From Monosporascus cannonballus (Eukaryota; Ascomycota; Sordariomycetes; Xylariales), in contig QJNS01000184.1 of the NCBI GenBank assembly GCA_004154925.1, forward strand, positions 1 through 64,000: a stretch of 64,000 nucleotides of DNA. The letters run 5' to 3'. The notes beneath the pieces are model-generated. The model saw nothing but the letters and a program-made list of their open reading frames with translations, did not search any database and had not been told where the DNA came from. The position numbers and the translations under genes are program-made. The number at the start of each line of letters is the position of its first letter. The first letter of the stretch is position 1. Below are positions 1 to 11,856 of this stretch, one piece after another.

Positions 1-561
1 CGCGCTCCCCCCCCCCCCCCCCCCCCAAAGCTGCGACGTCGCCGGCCAGTGGATGACGATGGCGACAATGGTGCATACTGCATGATTGATATGGACTCGC
101 GCAGACGGCGGTGGCCAGTGAAAGCGAGACAGGACGCCGTGCGTTGAGTGGATGAGCGCTTCACCCGTCATGCAGAAACATCCCGCTGCATTGGCTGGGT
201 TCGTGGTGATACGGGGGGGTGGTACTCAGCTGAAGTTCCTAAGCACAAAGTAGCCGCACAGTGGGGATTCGCTTGATCGGCCGTGAGGGAAAGGGCCCCC
301 ACCGCCCAGCCGCTCTGATCTTAGCAAGCAGGTACCCCACAATTGCTCTGCAGAGATGGCACCAGGTACCTGTAGGTATTTTCTGCCCAAAAATATTTGG
401 CATTGGATGATCCCACCAGGAGGAACAATCATGCCATGCGGTATTTGTGAAGCTTTACTTTAGGCGAAACCATTGATACATTTGATATTTCCCTTCATTT
501 TCTTCCGAAATATCGAATTGACCTGATTTCGGGTTAGGGATAGCCCAATTGAATTCTCAAG
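1..561. other. Upstream non-coding region with a C homopolymer
   Basis: I see no gene here. Positions 7-26 are an uninterrupted run of C. The stretch from about 430 to 561 is more AT-rich and is the likely promoter and 5' leader of the hydroxylase gene that starts at 562. Short reading frames in it have no recognisable protein content. Confidence 0.6.
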
Positions 562-2618
562 ATGAAGCGCAAGGCCGAGGCGCAAGCTGCCGGCCAAAGA
601 CGGCCAAAGAAAAAGACTAAGAAGGGTAGGTCCGCCAACATACCGAGTTGAACCCTCGCATATACGGCTCCGTACGAATGTAGATTAACCATAGCATTCC
701 TACAGCCCTAGCCGATGGCGAAGCAAAGAAGCGGTTTAGAAACGGTCTGTTCGACAAGGATGTCCTAAACAAATACACCAAGGGATATGCCAACTCGAGT
801 CCATACAAACACGGCGTCATCAACAACTTGGTTGACGACAAGCTGCTCCGGTCTGTCCGAGACGAGATCAAGAACAATGTCTCTTTCACGCCCAAGGAGA
901 CAGACATCTATAAAATACACCAGTCGGGAGATCTGGCCAACCTAGACGGGCTGGACGACGAAGCCCTCGCCAAGTTGCCCTCGCTGCTAGCCCTACGAGA
1001 TGCCATGTATTCCCAGACCTTTCGAGACTATGTCTCCCGCATCACAGGCTGCGGCCCCCTGAGCGGGAGGAAGACGGATATGGCCATCAACGTCTACACT
1101 CCAGGTTGTTTTCTTCTCTGTCATGACGATGTCATCGGCAGTCGGAAAGTCAGCTACATCCTGTACCTGACGGATCCGGATATCCCCTGGAAGCCGGAGT
1201 GGGGCGGCGCGCTGAGGCTGTTCCCGGTGCGCAACATCAAAGGGAAGGACGGCCAGGTCGCGAAGACGCCCGAGCCAGGCGTGGCCAAGGTGATACCTCC
1301 CGCCTGGAATCAACTGAGCTTCTTCGCTGTTCAACCTGGCGAGAGCTTTCACGATGTCGAGGAGGTATACCATGCCGCGAGTAAGGAGCAGCTGGAAAAA
1401 GAGGGAGGTCGCGTCCGCATGGCCATCAGTGGCTGGTTCCACATCCCGCAGATAGGCGAGGACGGTTACGTGGAGGGAGCCGAGGAGAAACTGGCCAAAA
1501 ACAGCGGCTTGATGCAGCTGCAGGGAAACCCGGCCCAGTACGATCAGCCCCAAGCCCGTCCAGTACCGGTCGAGAAACCCCAGTCGAGCTCGCAGGAGGA
1601 GTTTAACGAGGCCGATCTCGAGTTCTTGCTGAAGTACATGGCGCCGACGTACCTCACGCCTGACACGCTAGAGCAAATATTAGAGCATTTCGAGGAAGGC
1701 TCCAGCATAACGCTGGCCAACCTTCTGGGCAAGAAATTTGCTAAGAGGCTACGAGAATACGTCGCGGCCCAAGATAGCGCCAGCCTCCTCGAAGGTACCG
1801 CGGAGATCGAGAAGGGGCCGTGGCGGGTAGCGAGGCCGCCTCACAAGCACCGGTATCTCTATCTGCCGCCCTCCGACGGCGACTCAAAAGAAAAATCCCC
1901 TATCCAGGAGCTGCTGGAGGACTTCCTCCCGAGCCCTCAGTTCCGTCGGTGGCTCCAGATGGCGACAGGCTGCGTGATCGAGAGCCACGACCTCATCGCG
2001 CGGCGCTTCAGGCGCGGCAAGGACTACACCCTCGCCACGGGCCACGAGGGCAAGCCGCGGCTCGAGCTGAACCTGGGCATAACGCCCTCGCCGGGCTGGG
2101 GCGACGAGGCCGATGAGGACGAAGAAGAAGCCGCCGCCGCCGCTCCCCAGGAGAGCCCCAAGGCCGGCGGTAAGGGCAAGGGGAAGGATAAGACGAAGGG
2201 CAAAGGGAAGGGCAAGGGCAGAGCCAAAGAAGAGCCCGAAGAGCCTGAAGAGATCGAGGTTGGAGGTCACGAGGTGTACATGGCAGGCGACGACGACGCC
2301 GACGAGGACGCGGCCGTCTACCGGTCGGGCGGCGACGAGGGCGACAACATCCTCTTCTTCCAGGCGGCCGCCTGGAACAAGATGACGGTCGTGCTGCGCG
2401 ACAGCGGCGCCCTCAAGTTCGTCAAGTACGTCAGCCGCAGCGCCAGGGGCGACCGCTGGGACGTCTGCGGCACCTTCGAGGTCGAGGAGCAGGAGGACGA
2501 CGAGGGCGATGATGGCGAGGATGGGGACGGGGACGCGAATGCGCGGCTGCTCGAGGAAGACACTGAGGAGGAGTGGAACGGGTTCCCGTCGTCCTCGGAG
2601 GATAGCGATTCCGACTGA
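562..2618 (+). CDS. tpa1: Prolyl 3,4-dihydroxylase Tpa1/Ofd1 family (OGFOD1 homologue)
   Basis: Two exons, 562-625 and 706-2618, give 658 residues, close to yeast Tpa1 (644). The intron uses GTAGGT and CAG, and the reading frame is continuous across it. The N-terminal 2-oxoglutarate/Fe(II) dioxygenase domain (about residues 70-275) has the iron-binding HxD pair (H161, D163), the distal His (H237 in SFHDVEEV) and the 2-oxoglutarate Arg (R259). A second, catalytically inert double-stranded beta-helix domain follows (about 310-640), interrupted by an acidic and Lys/Gly-rich low-complexity insert near 2120-2330. In the family this enzyme hydroxylates a conserved proline of ribosomal protein uS12 (Rps23), affecting termination accuracy; in fission yeast Ofd1 also controls Sre1 stability. 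Substrate here is inferred. The start is the first ATG of the short first exon, whose lysine-rich product looks nuclear-directed. No partner gene lies next to it. Confidence 0.9.
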
Positions 2619-3262
2619 GAAATCGGACTGACTGCTTGTCTGCACGACGTTACAACCAAAGTACGACGCATTATCAAGTCCGAGTGGAATATACATATAT
2701 AGAATATTCCTTCTCGCCGCCGGCCGGGGGAATACACGCTCCCTCCCCTTGGTAGATCCTACCCTAGGGTCTCAGGTCTATTCCGCTTCCCATAATCGGG
2801 ATTGCCGGCAATATCGTACCCGGTCGGGCTCGAAATTACCTCTGCCGCGAAACCTTCCGCAAGTTATTCCAGCAACAGTGCGTGCCCACGGCGGTAGAGA
2901 GGCTGCCAGAGAGCCTGGTATGTGGAGAAGAAAAAAAAAAAAGACGGGAGTGAGATTGACGAACGTGACGCGGGACGCGAGATCTCTCCGAGTATAGGAA
3001 GAGCAGTCCCCCGGAAAACGAGTCTTCAGACAGACAAACAAACAAATCATGTGAATCGTCGTATCTCTATAGTTACCTATGGTAGCGCCTCTCTATGCAA
3101 CACGACAATACTTAGTACCCAAGCCAACACTCTTCGGTTGCGCCTGTTCAATCGACGATGGTATCTCCAGTGTAATAATGTCTCGCCCCACCAGGGCTCT
3201 AGTGTCGGGGGTCTAAGCGATAACCCCCCCCTCCCCACTTTCCCCCCCTACCCGTAAGCAAT
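2619..3262. other. Convergent intergenic region
   Basis: This lies between the 3' ends of the Tpa1 and GH5 genes, so it should hold both transcription ends. It contains an A-run at 2931-2942 and short C-rich stretches near 3224-3250. I see no gene. Confidence 0.6.
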
Positions 3263-4561
3263 CTACAACTCCCCGGCGACGGGCTTAAGCCCGTTCGCCG
3301 CCCTGGCGTCGTCGTCGCCGCCGGCGCCGGCGATGAGCTCCGTCATGTCGCGCATGCGGTAGTCGAGGATGGGGGTGACCCAGTCGTCCTCGACGAGCGA
3401 GTACGTCTCGACGGCGTTGTCGTGGGGCTTGCGGGGGTTGACGGCCCAGTAGCCGAAGTCGGCGTCGAGGTGCTTCAGGTAGCGCATGAGGTTGGCCCAG
3501 TAGTTGACGTCGCCCATGCCCGGGTGGCGCGGGGCGCCGAACTCGCCGACCCAGACCGGCGCGATGTCGCGCTCGACGAGGTACGCCCAGTTCTTGCGCA
3601 TCGCCTGCGCGAACGACGCGTAGCTGCGCTTCGCGTACCGGCCCTCGCGGCTGCCCCAGCCCGACCACGCGTACACGTGCGCCGAGTACACGACGCGGTC
3701 CTCGGCCGCGTCCAGCACCACGGGCCGCTCCCGGACCCCCCTGAGGTCGTTGCCCGACTCGGTGCCGCCCACGATGATGAGCCAGTCCCGGTTCATCCTC
3801 AGCAGCCGGTTCCCGCACCTCTCGGCGGCCGCCGCCCAGCGGTCCCACGGCATAGTGCCCCAGACTCCCCGCACCTCGTTCCGGAGGTCCGCGCCGATGA
3901 CCCTCTCGTTGTCGGCGAACCGCCCCATGACCGTCTCCCAGTGCCGGATCCAGTCCTCCTCCGACTGCCTCACCCTGCAGAGGGGGCCGAGGTGGTCGTT
4001 GGCCCAGGCGGCGTCGCAGGGGTCGGCGCCGCAGCACCACGTGGCGTGGGTGATGTGGTTGTTGACGATGACGGCGATGCCGGCGTCGGTGAGGGCGGTG
4101 ACGACGGCCTCGAACACGTCGAGCGCGCGCAGGCCGTGCAGGTCCGGGTTCGCGGCGAGCAGATGGGGCAGGATGTGGGGGTTCGCGACGACCATCTCGT
4201 CCGAGTAGGGCAGGCGCACGCTGTTAAAGCCCAGGGAGCGGATGGTCCGGGCCACGACGGAGCGGTGCTGGACGTCGAGCCCGCCGGGGACGAAGATCTC
4301 GTCGCTGGCGCCGTACCAGTTGACCGAGGCGAGCCGGAAGCGGCGGCCCTCGGCGTCGACGACGTCGCGGCCGCGCGTCCGCAGCGGCAGCGAGTACGTC
4401 GCGATCCCCGACTCCTCCACGAAGGGCGGCAGCGGTCGCTGGCCGAACAGCCGGGCGCCGGCGTCCGGGATCCAGGGCTGTCCGAGGTACGCCTCGGCCC
4501 TCCACATGTAGTGGAAGTAGCCCCCGACCAGGACGATGCTGAGCAGGAGGAGGGAAAACAT
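3263..4561 (-). CDS. Glycoside hydrolase family 5 protein with N-terminal membrane anchor or signal peptide
   Basis: A single exon encodes 432 residues. Residues 2-16 are strongly hydrophobic (FSLLLLSIVLVGG), followed by YFHYMWR with little sign of a signal-peptidase site, so a signal anchor is as likely as cleavage. The (beta/alpha)8 barrel carries GH5 hallmarks: NWYGASDE after strand 1, LRNEV with the probable acid/base Glu229, the HVY motif at 295-297 and WVGEFG with the probable nucleophile Glu340. Known GH5 enzymes retain configuration and cut beta-glucans, mannans or glycolipid glycans; the substrate cannot be set from these motifs. A Cys cluster (WCCGADPCD, about 175-183) may form disulphides, consistent with secretion. 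Third codon positions are very GC-rich, which creates a long meaningless open frame on the other strand. The start is the only ATG giving the hydrophobic leader. Confidence 0.85.
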   Translation of the reverse strand: MFSLLLLSIVLVGGYFHYMWRAEAYLGQPWIPDAGARLFGQRPLPPFVEESGIATYSLPLRTRGRDVVDAEGRRFRLASVNWYGASDEIFVPGGLDVQHRSVVARTIRSLGFNSVRLPYSDEMVVANPHILPHLLAANPDLHGLRALDVFEAVVTALTDAGIAVIVNNHITHATWCCGADPCDAAWANDHLGPLCRVRQSEEDWIRHWETVMGRFADNERVIGADLRNEVRGVWGTMPWDRWAAAAERCGNRLLRMNRDWLIIVGGTESGNDLRGVRERPVVLDAAEDRVVYSAHVYAWSGWGSREGRYAKRSYASFAQAMRKNWAYLVERDIAPVWVGEFGAPRHPGMGDVNYWANLMRYLKHLDADFGYWAVNPRKPHDNAVETYSLVEDDWVTPILDYRMRDMTELIAGAGGDDDARAANGLKPVAGEL

Positions 4562-6304
4562 GTCGGCCCCCGGGCGTCGAAGGCGGTGATATCAAGTTGA
4601 AACGGAATATATTGTGGGGTTTTAATTTAACATGCGAGAATGATAATGGCCACGAACGCTATATACGGGCAACGGGCCCATCGTCGCCCTCCCAATACGT
4701 GCTGCGTCTTGTTGCGAGATGCTACAGGCAGGTTTCAAGTAGTAAAGGGAATAAGTCGAGGTTGTTGTTTTCTTACCTTGGGCAAGGAACCGTCATCAAC
4801 ATCCTGGTAGAAGTTTAGACAGCTATGCACAGTACGATACGAGTAGGCACAGGGGTCGTAGTGCGCTACGATATAATATGATGTAAATGGGTCTGGGAGG
4901 GCTAATTGAGTTGAGCGAATGTACGGAACACAGCGCAGGCAAAAAGAGAGGCTTTTGGTCCCGGGCTGCGCCCTGATTCGGCTCTAACCCCAATACTCAG
5001 GGACCACCGCGGTTTGTAAGATATAAGCCCCGCTTTCCTTCGACGGCAAGGCACCATTGGCTGCTTATGGCCTCCTTGTATATTTGCCATAGAGTTTATT
5101 GGTGAGTAATACATAGTGCTGTAGCATTTTGCTCCGAGGGAATCCCTCAGGGGATTAAGATCTCTAGGGTTTCTGTCAACGTAATGAACACCGTCGATGT
5201 CAGTATTGCGGTATGTGATATATTTTTATCCAGCGATTTTGGTGGCCCGCGAATAATCACACAAGCAAACCAGCGACCCTCAGGCTATGTGGAGCTTACG
5301 CAACTAACCAATAATCTTCGTATATAAAGTTGTCCGTAGGGTGGGGATTTTCCCGTGGCGGCCACGTCTGACGCAAGTACACATATGGTACGGGGTTCAC
5401 TATCGCAGTAGCATTGCACCCTCGCAAGGAGTATTGGAGTTAGTCGTGTGTACCCGTCCCCTCTTTGTGACGGTAGGGTACGGTTGGCTTGCGGTTATCC
5501 TGTGTATTTACTATATAAATTTGGTATCTGCTCAGTAACAATCCTGCGAGGGTATACTACTAGATATGAAGCATTCGTGAAATAAGGAGCGTTTTACCTT
5601 TGATGTTATTACTGTCGGTGTAAGTCGATAACTCATAAGTCGGTCAGTTACATGCACGGACGTGAGAAGTGGCGAGCCTACGTAGGACTATACCAGTGTC
5701 TAGCATGCCCATTGAATCTTTTCTTACCTCCGCTTCAGCGTGACCGGTTCTCCATATGGTCTTCTTGGCCTGTTAGACTCGTATCCTGGTATTTACTATT
5801 GCGGATTCACGCGACGGTTCTTGATTCCGCCGTGACCCTACGTGCCGACATGACGGCCTATGGTTGTAGATAGATGACTGACAAGTAGGCGGTCGGAATC
5901 CCATTGTTTCTGTGACGCCGACAGAGAAATTCGCTTTATGAAAATCAAAGGCATATAAATCGGGGCTTAGGCCAACTCTTCGGCGCAGTGTACTAACAAC
6001 TACTTCGCAGCCGTATATGGATGGTCCAGTCAATCGCTGTCACCAGCCGCGTATCAGAAGATGGCAGAGAACCACGAAATCACCTTCGTGCTGGAAGAGG
6101 GCAAGCATTCTCCGAAACACGATAGGCGCTATCTCGGGACTATGGAGAGAGGGTGTTGGGTGGCCAGCCTGTTTCGCCACATAACTTATTTTAAGCAAGG
6201 ATTGACTGTCCTCGGGGACCAATAATGGGGCATTCGTCCATCCATTCGAGAGGGCTTCGCAACTAGTAATTCCCGGAAATAGCATGCGCACTCCGCTCGC
6301 TCGC
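4562..6304. other. Gene-free region
   Basis: It separates the start of the GH5 gene from the 3' end of the GH15 gene. Base composition is mixed and reading frames are short and lack family features. The first few hundred bases are the presumed GH5 promoter and the last part the GH15 3' region. I see no tRNA, repeat array or transposon in it. Confidence 0.5.
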
Positions 6305-9280
6305 TCACTCTCTCTTCGAGTTCATCGCCCTACCCAGGTTGAACGCGGCGCTGATGAGCGCGAGGTGGCTGAAGGCCTGCGGCGAGTTACCCAGCTGCTC
6401 GCCGCTGCGCGCGATCTCCTCCGAGAACATCGACAGGTGGTTCGAGAAGCTGAGGATCTGTATGGGGGCATCAGTATGTCATGCTACATACGGCGGCCCG
6501 GCCGGTCTCATGTCCCGGGGCAGACAGGGGTGCTGAAGTAGGAGGTATTTGGGATCCAAATTCTGGGAGGGGACTCACGTTTTCGAAGAGGCCGATTGCT
6601 CGCACGAGATAATCGCGCTCGTAGACGCCCGCCCGCGTCATAGCTTCGACCAGCCAGAAGGTGCACATACTGAAAGCACCTTCGTGCCCGCCAACCCCTG
6701 AAAACTTGGGAGTCAGTGACAAACCCACGCGAGGAAGACGAAACACGCCAAATGTATAGATACAAAAGGGGGTTTGCCAGGCTAAGATACGGGAGGTTAG
6801 ACAGAGTCACGTACCGTCGTCCGAAAACTCGACATCGTACCGGTGCACCAGGCCGGCGCTCGTCAGCCCGCCCTTATCCGGCGGGAGCAAGATGCGATCC
6901 ATCGTGCTGAGGAACAGCGGGTCGTTGGGGCTGATGAAGAAAACCAGGGGCGCTATCAGGATCGAGGAGTCGAGCACGGTGGTGTTTTCGTAACTCTGGA
7001 TGAACGAGTGCATCTCCTTGTTGTATCCTGCGGGACGATTAGCGAATAGACAGGTTTGGTCGGGGGATCTGAGGCGCGAACCCTTTTCCATGATCTCTTC
7101 ATGGAGGGTGTCCCGGGCGGTCAGCCACTTCTGGCGGTTGGGGCAAGGAAGGCACCTCTTATCTGCCAGGCGAAGACCGCGATCAAACGCTACCCATAGC
7201 ATGACTTTGGAATACACGAAGTTCTGCTTGTTGTTTCGCACTTCCCATATACTCATATCCGGCTCTGTCAGGGGCGTTTCGGTAAGTGACAGATATCATG
7301 ACTGAGCCTTTACGCTAGGCGGCTTACCGTTCACTAGATCGAGCACGTAATCTACGAGGGGGTTAACGAACAGCACAGTGAGTAGATGACCTAAACCTAC
7401 CGAGCATTCTACGAATAGAGACCCAGGTGTCCCAGGAGATTGGCTTTCCGTACTTGTTGTAGAGATAGATACCATCCTGTCCAAGGTTCGTCAGTCACTA
7501 TTAGGTACGTGGCATCTAAACCAAGCAACGGCTAGTGTTGAGCTGCGACAAACCGGGCTGAACGAGAAATCTCCATTGTGATGGAACCCCAAAATAACAC
7601 TTACCATAAGTTCACCATAGATGTCAAGTTGCTGGTGGAAGGCCGCCTCGTTACCGATTCGGACCGGCTTACTACCTTTGTAACCATCGAGATGGTCGAG
7701 TTCCTCTTCCGGCATTTCCGTTTCGCCCCTGATGGTATACATGACCCGCAGTCCCTGGCCCGCATTGACAGATTTCTGGAATATGGAGTTAATAAACTCC
7801 ATGTAAGCGTCGGCCTCCTCGGTGAACCCCATCCTCAGCAATATGTAGATGGTAAAACTCGAATCGCGTATCCAGGAGAAGCGGTAGTCCCAGTTTCTGC
7901 AACGCCTCAGCACTACGTTGACGGAAGCTCGCAAAGGGGTTGTTTTTTTTTATTATTAATTTTTTTGGGGGGGGGGAGATGTTTGCCATACCGTGTCCCG
8001 CCTATAGCCTCGGGGACCGAAAAGGTTGCTGCGGCCACAATGGCGCCCGTCGGCTCATAGGTCAACATCTTGAGGATCATGAGGCTACGGGATACCACTT
8101 CGTGCCAGCAACTCTTGTGGTTCGCTTTTCCAAGCCAGTGGGACCAGTACATTTGCGTATCATGCTGCTGTGAGTCCACGGTCTGCGTCGTGATGACCCT
8201 CGTGACGTGATCCGGGACGTCCCGGCGCAGGATGAGCGAAATTCCCTGACCTTCTCGAAGCGTAATGGTTGCATGCACCCCCTCCCCTTTCATTCGGGCC
8301 AGCTGTACCTTCTCGAAGATTACTACCAGGTCGCCTGATAGCTGATCGTCGTGGCTGTCAACGACGACATCCAGCTGGAGCTTCTCCTGTTTACTGTGGA
8401 ACGTGACTGTCTTGCTCTCCGTGTCCCCGGCTCTGCGCTCCGGTTGCAGTAGCGTGGTCGTGTGAGGCTCCCTTGCATAATCGAACGCGGGAAAGACGTC
8501 GATATCTACTAGTAGTTAGCCACGCCATAACTGGGTGGATCTCGGCAAGGCTACTCGACCTAGGGACATTTCGCCACGAACGCACGCGACTCGCCTCACC
8601 AGCCACTCCTTTAATTCTTCGGGGACACTCTTTGACTGGCGATATGCATTGTGCCTGTAACCTGTGGACACGATGTGGCTTTTCTTCGGGCGTGGGAAGA
8701 AGTCCACAAGGTCCACTACGCCATCCTCACGGATGTAACGGGTCTGCAGTATAGCTGAAGAAGGGAGGTATTGCTGCTTGGTGGTGCAAGATGACGGATC
8801 CTGGGGAGCAATGCTGTAATAGCCACCGATGTCCTTGTCCAACAAACGACAGAAGACTGACGGAGAATCGAAATCGGGCCTGACGCCGAGTCAGCTAACG
8901 GCTCTCAACGCATGCTGCACCCTAGGAGAAGGGGACCATAAATAGACCCAACCCCTTGATCAAAGAGGCTATCGGCCTGTGTAACATGAACGATCGGATT
9001 GAGAAATTCATCACCACAGCCAACCGACAGACAACAACTACAGCCTCAATGCAATCAAGAGATGACGCCACCTACCAGCACATGAAATCTAAGAAACGAT
9101 TGCTTCTATCAACCTCATAGTCCAGATAAAGGCCACTGAGGGCGGCATACCTATACTTCCGTCTATACTTGCCAAGGCGCATGTTCTCATGTTGCCGATC
9201 ATGCCGTAATTCTCTATAGGCAGGTAACCTGTGGTGTCCCGTTTCGAGACGTGAAGTGTGTTGCACTTCGCAGTCGCCAT
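6305..9280 (-). CDS. Glycoside hydrolase family 15 protein (glucoamylase/trehalase-like), 11 exons
   Basis: Exons by decreasing coordinate: 9280-9151, 9088-9076, 8879-8560, 8505-7992, 7896-7605, 7476-7401, 7351-7328, 7264-7082, 7027-6815, 6697-6579, 6457-6305. They total 2037 nt and encode 678 residues with every phase matching. The N-terminal [30 protein letters not shown] block and the [15 protein letters not shown] block are the signatures of cytosolic GH15 enzymes related to bacterial trehalase and glucodextranase; the (alpha/alpha)6 barrel follows to the C-terminus. There is no signal peptide, unlike secreted glucoamylases. Known relatives cleave alpha-linked glucosides by inversion; trehalose is a plausible substrate but not shown. 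Two donors are off consensus (GTCGAG at 8559, GTTCGC at 7081); the intron at 7081-7028 is 54 nt and stop-free, so its retention would insert 18 residues. The intron at 7991-7897 contains a C/A-rich homopolymer tract. Confidence 0.85.
9076..9088 (-). other. 13-nt microexon of the GH15 gene
   Basis: The exon reads ATTTCATGTGCTG between an acceptor ending TTAG and a donor GTAGGT. With one base from the previous exon and one from the next it encodes Asp-Phe-Met-Cys-Trp, completing the conserved GSIDFMCWP stretch of GH15 proteins. Skipping it would shift the frame. Confidence 0.8.
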
Positions 9281-11856
9281 CGTGGCTTAGATTGTGTGTC
9301 GTGGAGATAAGCTCGCTGCGACGGAATGTATCTCATGCAAGGCACGGTGCGTCCATGTAATATTCAAGTTTATGCCCAGATTAGTTTGAAGTGTGTTATT
9401 CAGATTTCACGTCAAGAACTTCTAACTTATACGTCCCCACGGTAGGTATGAGTAAGGGACTAAGACCGCCGGAAAGCTTATGTCCTCTTGATGTCATAAG
9501 CAAACCAGATAGCGGATTTAGCTAGCAGACCGCGCTAGGGAACGCCGGCCAATGTCAGATATGGTGGTAGGAGTAACGTCCAGAATCTGCATATCTGAAA
9601 TGGTGATGAACCCCTAATAGGAAGAAATAGCTATCTATATGGTGAATACAGTACTAGAAATGGCATATGATCTCTATCTCAGCACCCCTTGTCGAAGGAG
9701 GTTTGTTAAATAAGTGGAGTTTGCGGGGCGGTTAAAACTGGTGCAAATCACACAATACCTAGATACCAATCTATTGCATGTGCTTCGTACATAGGTCGAA
9801 GTAAGTCCTTGCCCCCAGGGGCCATATTACAGTATAAACGTAAGTAGGTGCGGACGAAAAGGAAGCTGAAACTGCCATTGTGCGACAGCCTGACCGCCGT
9901 TCTGCTATACAACGTTCGGGTTTCGCTGGGAGGATTGGCCCCCGAGCCTACCGAACCAACACTGGTTCGTCGACTGGCCAGGCAGGGGTTTCGCAACACC
10001 GTATCTGTGGTATAACTCGTGATGTTAATAGGTATCAATTGGCTAGTTATTGTCTGTCCAATATCGCCCCTGCCCTCCTGTGAGGCCGGCGTGCCTCTGT
10101 TATGACGGCGAGTGGGCGGCGGTATTCGATGGGGCACGTTCAAAGGCCTGAAGGGAGGCCGTAGCGACCTGGATTTTATAAACATGGTTTGGACGAGCGA
10201 GCATCTGGGGGGCAGCATCTAAAAATAACACATGGCTAACTGGCCCGGGGTACACCGGGCCAGCGTTCCTCGCTCAGGAGGCGGCGGTGGTTGGTGTTCG
10301 CCCCTCGCTCGCTCCTTACCTATGGGCGTTTAAACATGGAAGGCAGGAAACATTGTAAAAACGTACTTATATTACTGATGGCTTTATTTTGAAGGTTTGC
10401 ATAGCATATACTTGGTCCAGGGCGCGACAATGTGTCAGAGCAACGAATCAAGGCTTACTCGCGATCCGGGTTGAGGCTGTACTAATAGAGATGTAGTAAC
10501 CCCAGTTTCGAGCGGGGGCTAGACAGCGTTGGCGATTCGGCGGCTCGCTCGCTAGAAGGGACGTTACGTACATACATGCGGGATTCGGAAGGAATGGGCA
10601 AATGTGGCGCCTGGAATGGGTTTGACGTGCACTGACATGGCGGCCTCTCGTCACTATTCTCTTTACCTGTGCTGTCTATTGCAACAGATGATTATAGCTG
10701 CCCCCTTTATCTAGGTTCTATGGGAGGAACCTGAGGCTTGTCAAAAGCCGCATTCTTCCTTCAATTCGCGGAACGTTTGCCTCTCGGGTTTCGCATTCGG
10801 GTATATTCACGGCCTAATCTGACATCAGCCGCCAAGAGAAGAAACCCCGGCAGATGTTCAGGCTAACACTACTTACTACGTACTATAACCCTCCGGGATC
10901 GCTAGCTAAACATTTGTGACGAAGCTGCATAGATGTTTAACTTGACACAAAGGTGAGATTTCGACTCCAAACCTAGCGTAGGCCGGGTCGATTACCGCTA
11001 GCCGACACACTGCCTCCTTGCGAACCGTTATATTCGTAGCCTACAATATACTGTGGTTACTTCGTGCGGCGACCGTAGGTAAGGACGGAATCGAGCCCGC
11101 GCCTGCTCACTTATGTACCCATGCTATAACTAACCGCGTTTCTAGTGGTATCGGCCAATAATCGACTCTGTGCCGTCGCTGACAAAACAAATCACGCACA
11201 CACCTACCTAGTCTAGTAGTAATGTTGAAGAGCCGCGGATCAGGGACGTGCTGGGTATCACGGGTCCCCACTAGCCTACTATCTAACTAAGAGAGACCTA
11301 CTGCATATGTATATGTACAGTACCGTATGTCGTGTGGTAACGTAGCGGGTCGGTACTTCACATACCCAAAATACACACAACCCCCACTCAGATGACCCTG
11401 GCTGCCTCGGTAGTGTTTGTACATACACTACTCATCTGCAGCCAGGTTTGTGTCACATTCCCGACCCCTAAAGTGCTCTGCTACGTTTTTTCAATGTTTC
11501 CAAACATTTTCCGGCAAATGAATCCCCGCCCGGAGACCATCAAAGAGAATAGAATCGCCCTTCGTTCAGAGAGCGCGTTGTGGTAGCCCGTAGTAGCGAC
11601 GACAGCTACCGACTTTGGTCAGAGCACGGCGCATTCTCCGCAGGTGATTTTATATCCTCCATATACGCTATCGCTACCTATTGCTAACGAGTCGTTGGCT
11701 ACCTAGACGACGTGCGCGAATACGGCCTGTAAAATATATACATATCTTAGGCAACGGACCATGGCGTAATAGAAGCAACTGAACTTGGGAGACAGCGGCT
11801 CGGTCTCTAGCACAGAGCTCCATTCCCCGGTGAATGTCGAGCCCCGATCTCTCGAA
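9281..11856. other. Gene-free divergent intergenic region
   Basis: About 2.6 kb separate the start codons of the GH15 gene and the F-box gene. The longest open frames (for example 156 codons at 9748-10218, minus strand) have no family features or coherent composition. Promoters for both flanking genes should lie at the two ends. No tRNA gene could be folded, although 11088-11102 resembles a tRNA B box in reverse. Confidence 0.5.

Noticed and set aside
1884..2696. 270-codon open frame antisense to Tpa1
   Set aside because: It mirrors the low-complexity acidic/lysine region of the real gene and has no independent features.
3422..4600. 392-codon open frame antisense to the GH5 gene
   Set aside because: It is the product of very GC-rich third positions on the real strand; composition is Ala/Arg/Val/Pro with no domain, while the opposite strand has clear GH5 active-site motifs.
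9748..10218. 156-codon minus-strand open frame
   Set aside because: No recognisable motif, no splice partners, and amino-acid composition like translated non-coding DNA.
11085..11105. Reverse-strand sequence resembling a tRNA B box (GGCTCGATTCC)
   Set aside because: The T-stem does not pair, and no A box, anticodon arm or 7-bp acceptor stem could be found at the right distance.
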